Positions 7,044-12,422 of a stretch of DNA of 12,422 nucleotides are shown here, piece after piece. The notes below the pieces were generated by a model. The model made no database searches. It was given only the letters and a program-made list of their open reading frames with translations, and was not told where the DNA came from. Source of the stretch: Candidatus Omnitrophota bacterium (GTDB lineage: Bacteria > Omnitrophota > Koll11 > Gygaellales > Profunditerraquicolaceae); the NCBI GenBank assembly GCA_028712045.1, contig JAQTRA010000021.1:1-12422 (forward strand), in the 5' to 3' direction. The first letter of the stretch is position 1; every line of letters begins with the position of its first letter. Position numbers and translations under genes: made by a program.

Positions 7044-8047
7044 TTAAGGATTTAATCAGCCAGTTAATAACCAAAAAAGATTTAACCGAGCCTCAGATGC
7101 AGCAGGTAATGCAGGAGATCTTAAGCGGGTCAACACCTACTGCTGATATCGTTACTTTTCTGACTTCATTAAACGCTAAGGGTGAAACAGTTGCGGAATT
7201 AACCGCGGCAGTTAAAGTAATGCTTAAGTATGTGGATCCGATTATAGTGGATAAGCCGAATATTTTAGATACTTGCGGCACCGGAGGAGATAAAAAAGGA
7301 ACTTTTAATATTTCGACGATTACCGCTTTGGTTGCCAGCGGCTCCGGGGTTACGGTGGCTAAACATGGCAATCGTTCTGTCTCAAGTGCCTGTGGAAGCG
7401 CGGATATTTTAGAGGCTTTAGGCGTTAATATTAATATGGATAAGGTAAAAATTAAGCAATGCCTGGAAGAAATCGGGATTGCTTTTTTATTTGCGCCAAA
7501 TCTGCATTTAGCCATGAAACATGTTATGCCGGCAAGAAAGCAGATTGCGCAAAAAACCATGTTTAATATCTTAGGGCCGTTAATTAATCCGGCCCGGGCA
7601 ACTAATCAGTTAATCGGTGTTTATGCGTTAGAGTGGACGAATAGGTTAGCGCAAGTTTTACATAATTTAGGCACGCAACATGTTTTAGTCGTGCATGGCG
7701 CAGATGGCTTAGATGAAGTAACCACTACGGGTAAGACATTTGTTTCCGAGGTAATTGGCGGAGTTTTAAAAGATTATGAAATTACGCCTGAGGATTTCGG
7801 TTTAAGCCGGGCTAAGCCGGCTGACCTAAACGGCGGGGAAGTAGCCGAGAATGTAAAAATCGCCCTGGATATTTTAGCCGGGAGAAAAGGAAGCAAGCGG
7901 GATATTGTTTTATTTAATGCGGGTTGCGCGATTTATGCCGCCAATAAAGCTGAGGATATCAGCGCCGGGATAAAATTAGCAACTAAAGCAATTGATTCCG
8001 GGGAAGCTTTGAAAAAACTGGAGTTATTAAAGGAGTATTCAAAATAA
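7040..8047 (+). CDS. trpD: Anthranilate phosphoribosyltransferase
   Basis: TrpD joins anthranilate and phosphoribosyl pyrophosphate, the second dedicated step to tryptophan. The protein is 335 aa, standard for the stand-alone enzyme (about 330-345). The N-terminal helical domain (1-65) is followed by the PRPP-binding loop CGTGGD (79-84), NIST (90-93), KHGNRSVSS (108-116), [10 protein letters not shown] (119-128), the anthranilate-site arginine R166 in [16 protein letters not shown] (175-185), and the Mg-binding D225/E226 in [14 protein letters not shown] and the C-terminal ILAG...[10 protein letters not shown] stretch complete the pattern. It is not fused to TrpG. It starts in an ATGA overlap with the trpG stop and ends 1 nt before trpC. 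Confidence 0.97.
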   Translation: MIKDLISQLITKKDLTEPQMQQVMQEILSGSTPTADIVTFLTSLNAKGETVAELTAAVKVMLKYVDPIIVDKPNILDTCGTGGDKKGTFNISTITALVASGSGVTVAKHGNRSVSSACGSADILEALGVNINMDKVKIKQCLEEIGIAFLFAPNLHLAMKHVMPARKQIAQKTMFNILGPLINPARATNQLIGVYALEWTNRLAQVLHNLGTQHVLVVHGADGLDEVTTTGKTFVSEVIGGVLKDYEITPEDFGLSRAKPADLNGGEVAENVKIALDILAGRKGSKRDIVLFNAGCAIYAANKAEDISAGIKLATKAIDSGEALKKLELLKEYSK

Positions 8048-8048
8048 G

Positions 8049-8837
8049 ATGGCCAAGGTTGATATTTTAAAAGAAATTATCGCTAAGAAAAAAGAAAGAA
8101 TTATTTTAGCTAAACAACTCTTAAGCGAAGAGGAGCTCAAGGCAAAATTAATTGGCTTGCCCGCGACGCGGCCATTTAAAGAAGCAATCAGTAAGCCCCG
8201 GCAAATTTCGCTTATTGCGGAGATTAAACAAGCTTCGCCTTCAAAAGGAGTCATTCGCCAGAATTTTAATTTGCCGGAGATTGCTTCTGCCTATGGCGCT
8301 GCCGGGGTCCAGGCAGTTTCAGTTTTAACCGAAGAAGATTATTTTGCAGGTTCTCCGGCTTATCTTGCCCAGGTAAAAGAGATCATCGCTGCTCCGGTAT
8401 TAAGGAAAGATTTCATCTTAGAGGCTTATCAGGTTTATGAATCGCGTTATCTGGGTGCGGATGCGATTTTATTAATTGCCGATCTGTTAACTAAGGATAA
8501 ACTTGTTGAATTTATGCAGATTGCTGATTTGCTGGGCTTAGATTACATAGTGGAAGTCCACGATGAAAAAGAATTAAAAAAAGTTTTAACTTTAAAAGTC
8601 CCGGTGATCGGCATTAATAACCGTAATTTACGCACTCTGGAAGTTGATTTTAAAACTACGGAGAAGTTATTTACTTTAATTCCCCGGGATAAGATTGTGG
8701 TGGTAGAAAGCGGAATCAAGAACGCCCAGGATGTTTTATTTTTGAAAATACTCGGGGCCAGCAGCGTTTTAATCGGGACTGCTTTTATGGAAGCCGAAGA
8801 TATCAAAAGAAAAGTGGAAGAGGTCATGGGTTGGTAA
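8049..8837 (+). CDS. trpC: Indole-3-glycerol phosphate synthase
   Basis: TrpC cyclises and decarboxylates CdRP to indole-3-glycerol phosphate. The protein is 262 aa, a normal monofunctional TIM barrel, not fused to TrpF. Active-site residues are visible: E58 and K60 in LIAEIKQASPSKG, K120 in LRKDF (the general-acid lysine, K110 in Sulfolobus), E169 in VEVHDE, N190 in INNRNL, and E220/S221 in VESGI, followed by the phosphate-binding GASSVLIGTAFM. The gene begins 1 nt after trpD; AAAGGAG at 8029-8035 may act as a Shine-Dalgarno, although its 13-nt spacing is long, so coupling to trpD termination is likely. The last 7 nt overlap trpF. Confidence 0.97.
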   Translation: MAKVDILKEIIAKKKERIILAKQLLSEEELKAKLIGLPATRPFKEAISKPRQISLIAEIKQASPSKGVIRQNFNLPEIASAYGAAGVQAVSVLTEEDYFAGSPAYLAQVKEIIAAPVLRKDFILEAYQVYESRYLGADAILLIADLLTKDKLVEFMQIADLLGLDYIVEVHDEKELKKVLTLKVPVIGINNRNLRTLEVDFKTTEKLFTLIPRDKIVVVESGIKNAQDVLFLKILGASSVLIGTAFMEAEDIKRKVEEVMGW

Positions 8838-9448
8838 AAGTCAAAATTTGCGGGATTACTAATTTAGAGGATGCTTTAGCCGCTTTGTTTAATCAAGCTG
8901 ATGCATTGGGTTTTGTTTTTTATAAAAAAAGCGCGCGTTATATCAGCCCGGGGACAGCCGGGAACATATCACGCATTTTACCCAAGAAAATTATCCGCGT
9001 AGGGGTTTTTGTTGATGAAAAAGAAAAGTTAGTCAAGAAAATCGCCCGGCAGTGCGGTTTGAATATGTTACAGTTCCACGGCGCAGAGTCGCCTGAATAT
9101 TGCCAGAGATTCCAAGGATATAAAGTCATCAAGGCTTTCAGGATAGATAAAAAAATAGATTTAAATGCGATATCCAAATATAAAACTTTCGCCTATCTTT
9201 TTGATACTTACCAAAAGGATGAAATTGGCGGCACCGGTAAGAAATTTAACTGGAATTTGCTTAAACAAGTAGTTAAAATAAAGCAACCTGTATTTTTATC
9301 CGGTGGTTTAACTGCCAGTAATGTAAATGCGGCAATTAGATTATTAAAACCTGATTGGGTTGACGCTTCAAGCTCTTTAGAATTGTGCCCTGGTATGAAG
9401 GATCACAAGAAGATCCAGAAGTTTATTAATGTAGCAAAATCTATTTAA
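8831..9448 (+). CDS. trpF: Phosphoribosylanthranilate isomerase, TTG start
   Basis: TrpF performs the Amadori rearrangement of PRA to CdRP. The protein is 205 aa, typical length. The catalytic cysteine is C7 in VKICGIT and the catalytic aspartate D125 in LFDTYQ, followed by GGTGKKFNW. ALGFVFYKKSARYI, LQFHGAES, FLSGGLTASNV and the phosphate-binding end DASSSLELCPGMKD are also in place; the last motif reads SSSLE where SSGVE is commoner. The only start that includes the KICGIT strand is TTG 8831, 7 nt inside the end of trpC, with GAGG at 8820-8823 as a weak Shine-Dalgarno 7 nt upstream. The next ATG in frame would remove the catalytic cysteine, so TTG is well supported. It is followed after 19 nt by the zinc-ribbon gene. 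Confidence 0.95.
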   Translation: MVKVKICGITNLEDALAALFNQADALGFVFYKKSARYISPGTAGNISRILPKKIIRVGVFVDEKEKLVKKIARQCGLNMLQFHGAESPEYCQRFQGYKVIKAFRIDKKIDLNAISKYKTFAYLFDTYQKDEIGGTGKKFNWNLLKQVVKIKQPVFLSGGLTASNVNAAIRLLKPDWVDASSSLELCPGMKDHKKIQKFINVAKSI

Positions 9449-9467
9449 TTTTAGCGGGTGGCGAGAT

Positions 9468-9821
9468 ATGAAAAAATGCCCATTTTGCGCTGAAGAGATC
9501 CAGGATGCCGCTTTGAAATGCAAGCATTGCGGTGAATTTTTAAAGAAAAGAAATAAAGCTTTGAGCTGTTTTCTGGGTTGCCTGATTGGCGGAGTGGTGT
9601 TTTTTATCTTAATTAATCTTTTTATTTACTTAACTTTTATCCTGTTAAGAGTAGTAATGCAAAAACTTGGGTTAGTAGGCGCTAATTTACCGCATTTTTA
9701 CCTGCCTTTAAATTCATTTGACGTGCAGCTGATGTTTAAAGATTTAGGTGATGGGTTTCGCATGATTTGGGAGAATTTTAACCAGGGATCATTACAGAAT
9801 TATCAAAGGATATATCCTTAA
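9468..9821 (+). CDS. Small zinc-ribbon protein with one transmembrane segment, function unknown
   Basis: The 117-aa product was not recognised as a named family. Residues 1-24 form a compact zinc ribbon with C4, C7, C18 and C21 (CPFCAEEI ... CKHCGE), similar to short ribbons that often cap bacterial membrane proteins. A basic stretch KKRNK (26-30) is followed by a strongly hydrophobic segment at about 33-60 that is long enough for one membrane span. The roughly 55-residue tail (QKLGLVGANLPHF ... NYQRIYP) is aromatic-rich, with no motif I can name. By the positive-inside rule the ribbon should be cytoplasmic and the tail outside; this is inference. The gene lies between trpF and trpB: 19 nt after trpF with a poor Shine-Dalgarno, and its TAA is directly abutted by the trpB ATG. 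Composition resembles its neighbours, with no sign of recent transfer. No tryptophan-pathway role can be claimed from sequence. Confidence 0.82.
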   Translation: MKKCPFCAEEIQDAALKCKHCGEFLKKRNKALSCFLGCLIGGVVFFILINLFIYLTFILLRVVMQKLGLVGANLPHFYLPLNSFDVQLMFKDLGDGFRMIWENFNQGSLQNYQRIYP

Positions 9822-10997
9822 ATGAAAAATAATCTGCCGGATAAATCTGGGCATTTTGGTAAATTTGGGGGGAGGTTTGTCCCGGAAACACTGGTTTATG
9901 CTTTGGATGAATTAGAAAAAGTATACTCTAAGCTTAAGCATGATAAAAAATTTCAAGGAGAGCTTGCTGATTATCTTAGTGATTACGCCGGCCGGCCAAC
10001 GCCGTTATATCTGGCTAAGAATTTAAGTAAATATCTGGGTGTGAAAAAGATCTATTTAAAAAGAGAAGATCTTTTACATACCGGCGCGCATAAAATAAAC
10101 AATACTTTAGGCCAGGTGCTCCTGGCAGTTAAAATGGGTAAACAGCGGATAATTGCTGAGACTGGCGCGGGCCAGCACGGAGTAGCTACGGCTACGGTGG
10201 CGGCTTTATTTGGTAAAAAGTGCGATGTCTATATGGGCACCGAAGATATTAAACGCCAGGGATTAAATGTTTTGCGCATGAAATTATTAGGCGCTAAAGT
10301 AATCCCGGTTAAAAGCGGAACTTGTACTTTGAAAGACGCGATGACCGAAGCTTTGCGTGATTGGGTAACCAATGTGGCCCATACGCATTATATTATCGGT
10401 ACAGTTGCCGGGCCGCATCCCTATCCGGAAATGGTGCGTGATTTCCAGTCAATAATCGGTAAAGAAGCCAGGCAGCAGATTTTAAAGAAAGAGTCGCGCC
10501 TGCCGGATTATCTTTTAGCTTGCGTTGGCGGCGGTAGCAATGCTATGGGTTTATTCCATCCTTTTTTTAATGACCAGTCTGTGGCGATGATCGGCGTAGA
10601 AGCGGCAGGTTTAGGTTTGTCTTCAGGCAAGCATTCTGCCAGTTTAGTGAGCGGTGCGCCGGGAGTTTTACACGGGGCTAAATCCGACGTTTTAGAAGAT
10701 AAATTTGGCCAGATTAAAAATGCGCACTCGATTGCGGCTGGCCTGGATTATCCGGGAGTAGGTCCGGAACATGCTTATTATCAAGAGATTAAACGGGCAA
10801 CTTATGTTGCGGTTACTGATCAGGAAGCTTTAGAGGGTTTTAAATTGTTATCTGAAATTGAAGGGATTATTCCGGCCTTAGAATCCGCACACGCGATTGC
10901 TTATTTAAAGAAAGCCGGCAGGCGTATAAATAAAAATTCAACAGTTATCCTTTGCCTTTCCGGACGAGGAGATAAGGATTTACATGAATCGTATTGA
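9822..10997 (+). CDS. trpB: Tryptophan synthase beta chain
   Basis: TrpB condenses indole with serine to tryptophan using pyridoxal phosphate, in an alpha2-beta2 complex with TrpA. The protein is 391 aa (Salmonella 397). It begins with [15 protein letters not shown], the TrpB1 signature. The PLP Schiff-base lysine is K91 in [13 protein letters not shown], the catalytic glutamate E113 in [11 protein letters not shown], and the PLP-phosphate loop GGGSN lies at 236-240. [17 protein letters not shown] and the C-terminal [11 protein letters not shown] fit the classic TrpA-dependent TrpB1 rather than the TrpB2 type. The start directly follows the zinc-ribbon stop codon, with AAAGGA at 9805-9810 as Shine-Dalgarno, and the 3' end overlaps trpA by 14 nt, as expected for subunits made in equal amounts. 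Confidence 0.98.
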   Translation: MKNNLPDKSGHFGKFGGRFVPETLVYALDELEKVYSKLKHDKKFQGELADYLSDYAGRPTPLYLAKNLSKYLGVKKIYLKREDLLHTGAHKINNTLGQVLLAVKMGKQRIIAETGAGQHGVATATVAALFGKKCDVYMGTEDIKRQGLNVLRMKLLGAKVIPVKSGTCTLKDAMTEALRDWVTNVAHTHYIIGTVAGPHPYPEMVRDFQSIIGKEARQQILKKESRLPDYLLACVGGGSNAMGLFHPFFNDQSVAMIGVEAAGLGLSSGKHSASLVSGAPGVLHGAKSDVLEDKFGQIKNAHSIAAGLDYPGVGPEHAYYQEIKRATYVAVTDQEALEGFKLLSEIEGIIPALESAHAIAYLKKAGRRINKNSTVILCLSGRGDKDLHESY

Positions 10998-11769
10998 TCA
11001 GAAGTTTATCCAGTTAAGGAAAGAAAATAAAAAGGCTTTTATCGCTTTTATTACTGCGGGTTACCCTGATTTAACTACTACCGGTAAGCTTGTCCTGGAG
11101 CTTGAAAAAAAAGGAGTTGATCTTATTGAGTTAGGCGTGCCTTTTTCCGATCCTTTAGCTGATGGCCCCATGATCCAGGAAGCTTCGGCGCTTTCTCTTA
11201 AAAAGGGGACAAATTTAGCCAGGATCTTAGGCTTAGTAAAAAAATTACGCCTTGACACTAATTTGCCGATCTGCCTGATGACTTACTATAATCCTGTTTT
11301 TTGTTTTGGCGATCAGCGTTTTATTGACCAGGCAGCAGCCAGTGGAGTGGATGGGGTGATTATCCCGGATTTACCACCGGAAGAGGCGAGAGATTTTATT
11401 GGCTACGCAAATAAAAAAGGCTTAGCGAATATTTGTTTTATTGCTCCGACTAGTTCTTTGGCGCGGATAAAAAAAATATCCCGGGTAGCTAAAGGCTTTA
11501 TTTACTATGTGTCTTTAACCGGCGTAACCGGAGCGCGTAAAACAATATCCGCAGATTTAAAAGATAAATTGACGGCGATCAAAAGAATTACTTCTAAGCC
11601 TGTTTGTGCCGGATTCGGCATCTCTGATGCTGCGCAGGTGCGAAAAGTGCAAAGTATCGCTGATGGAGTGATTATCGGCAGCGCGATTGTAAAAAAGATA
11701 AAAGAGAATATAGGCAGAAGTGATTTGGTTAAAAGAGTGGGTAATTTTGCGGAGCGGCTTAATGTATAA
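10984..11769 (+). CDS. trpA: Tryptophan synthase alpha chain
   Basis: TrpA cleaves indole-3-glycerol phosphate to indole and glyceraldehyde 3-phosphate; the indole tunnels to TrpB. The protein is 261 aa, a complete TIM barrel. The catalytic residues fall at the same numbers as in Salmonella: E49 in [11 protein letters not shown] and D60 in DPLADGP (loop 2). Loop 6 ([12 protein letters not shown], 174-185) and the phosphate-binding strands ([18 protein letters not shown]) are intact. The start ATG lies 14 nt inside trpB, preceded by AAGGA at 10974-10978. The 3' end overlaps the M16 peptidase start by 8 nt, so trpA is not the end of the transcript. Confidence 0.98.
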   Translation: MNRIDQKFIQLRKENKKAFIAFITAGYPDLTTTGKLVLELEKKGVDLIELGVPFSDPLADGPMIQEASALSLKKGTNLARILGLVKKLRLDTNLPICLMTYYNPVFCFGDQRFIDQAAASGVDGVIIPDLPPEEARDFIGYANKKGLANICFIAPTSSLARIKKISRVAKGFIYYVSLTGVTGARKTISADLKDKLTAIKRITSKPVCAGFGISDAAQVRKVQSIADGVIIGSAIVKKIKENIGRSDLVKRVGNFAERLNV

Positions 11770-12422
11770 GAAAAGTAAGTTAGCTAATGGCTTAAGATTG
11801 ATTACTAAACATATCGATGGAGTGCAGTCGCTTTCATTGGGTATTTGGATTAATATTGGCGGGCGCTTCGAATCACCTCAACAAAAGGGAATTTCGCATT
11901 TTTTAGAGCATCTGCTTTTTAAAGGTAGTAAAAAATATTCCTGTCGGGCAATTAAAGAGTCAATTGAAGGAGTAGGTGGCTCGTTAAACGGCTTTACTTC
12001 TGAAGAGCTTACTTGTTTTCTGGTTAAGATCCCCAGCCGCTATTTGCATTGCGCCTTTGATATTTTATCCGACATGGTGCTTAATCCGTTGATTAAGCCT
12101 GCGGATGTAGATAAAGAAAAAACAGTTATTTTAGAAGAACTTAAAATGTACCGGGATCTTCCGCAAAGTTATGTTTATGAATTACTGGATGAGTTGCTCT
12201 GGCCTGGGCAGCCTTTGGGAGCTCCGATAATTGGCACGGTTGAATCCTTAAAGGGCATGACCGGCGGCCTGATCCGGTCTTTTCAAAAAACGCATTATAC
12301 GCCGGCGAATATTGTAATCAGCGCTGCCGGATCAGTGCAGCATGATTTATTAGCTGGGGAAGTTTCGGCTGTTTTTTCGAAACTAAGCTGCTCAGCAACC
12401 AATACATTCTCGCCAATTCAGG
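11762..12422 (+). CDS. M16 family zinc metallopeptidase (processing-peptidase-like), 3'-truncated by window edge
   Basis: The frame is open from ATG 11762 to the window end, giving 220 visible residues of a protein that usually has about 410-430. The start [18 protein letters not shown] resembles the N-terminal strand of M16 peptidases. The inverted zinc motif HxxEH is at 46-50 (ISHFLEHLLFKG), and the third metal-ligand glutamate lies in VILEELKMYRD (E125 or E126), about 75 residues on. GGSLNGFTSEELTCF, the conserved PIIGTVESL stretch and YTPANIVISAAGSV follow. It thus looks catalytically competent, not one of the inactive M16 subunits. Relatives include mitochondrial processing peptidase and bacterial YmxG/PqqL-type enzymes; the exact substrate is unknown. 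The start overlaps trpA by 8 nt, with GGAG at 11751-11754 as Shine-Dalgarno. Confidence 0.93.
   Translation, partial: MYKKSKLANGLRLITKHIDGVQSLSLGIWINIGGRFESPQQKGISHFLEHLLFKGSKKYSCRAIKESIEGVGGSLNGFTSEELTCFLVKIPSRYLHCAFDILSDMVLNPLIKPADVDKEKTVILEELKMYRDLPQSYVYELLDELLWPGQPLGAPIIGTVESLKGMTGGLIRSFQKTHYTPANIVISAAGSVQHDLLAGEVSAVFSKLSCSATNTFSPIQ

Noticed and set aside
7093..7560. Open frame of 155 codons on the - strand
   Set aside because: It is opposite the trpD catalytic motifs, with no Shine-Dalgarno or recognisable domain; a shadow frame.
9449..9467. Possible promoter or terminator between trpF and the zinc-ribbon gene
   Set aside because: Only 19 nt, with no inverted repeat or -35/-10 pair visible; the spacer simply holds a poor ribosome site.
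1..12422. CRISPR, insertion sequence, tRNA, attachment site or defence island
   Set aside because: No direct repeats, terminal inverted repeats, transposase or tRNA-like folds were noticed by eye; nearly all bases are accounted for by core genes.

Overview
The window reads as one unbroken, forward-strand block of bacterial chromosomal genes with moderate GC and a preference for TTA/AAA-type codons. No tRNA, rRNA, insertion sequence, CRISPR array or phage gene was seen. The gene set (glycogen synthase, CoaE, Rho, zinc-type L31, RF1, PrmC, MurA with the fosfomycin-target cysteine, a full set of late tryptophan genes, an M16 peptidase) indicates a free-living-type bacterium that makes peptidoglycan, glycogen and tryptophan. 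The sequence style and gene order would suit an uncultured lineage such as Omnitrophota (former OP3) or a relative. That placement is an impression, not a demonstrated assignment.

Layout: (1) nt 1-1284, the 3' part of glgA, cut by the window edge. (2) nt 1262-5214, an information-processing block coaE-rho-rpmE-prfA-prmC; the order rho-rpmE-prfA-prmC is a classic bacterial neighbourhood. (3) nt 5218-6480, murA. (4) nt 6477-11769, trpG-trpD-trpC-trpF-[zinc-ribbon membrane protein]-trpB-trpA. (5) nt 11762-12422, the 5' part of an M16 zinc peptidase gene, cut by the window edge.

Almost every junction is an overlap (ATGA-type or longer) or a gap of 0-3 nt. The exceptions are 61 nt between rho and rpmE, which holds a strong GC-rich hairpin, and 19 nt before the zinc-ribbon gene. 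There is thus almost no room for internal promoters of normal layout, and the genes look translationally coupled in one long operon. PrmC modifies the GGQ glutamine of the RF1 encoded immediately upstream. TrpG (with an unseen TrpE), TrpD, TrpF, TrpC, TrpA and TrpB together would take chorismate to tryptophan; trpE is not in the window.

Most of the window is ordinary core metabolism, and I see no clear undescribed defence or mobile system. The points worth a second look are: a tyrosine replacing the usual lysine at Rho position 181 in the P-loop/bicyclomycin pocket; an unrecognised small zinc-ribbon plus transmembrane protein inserted between trpF and trpB; a PrmC lacking about 20 N-terminal residues; the rho-rpmE hairpin; and a trp cluster lacking trpE and any leader, attached to murA.
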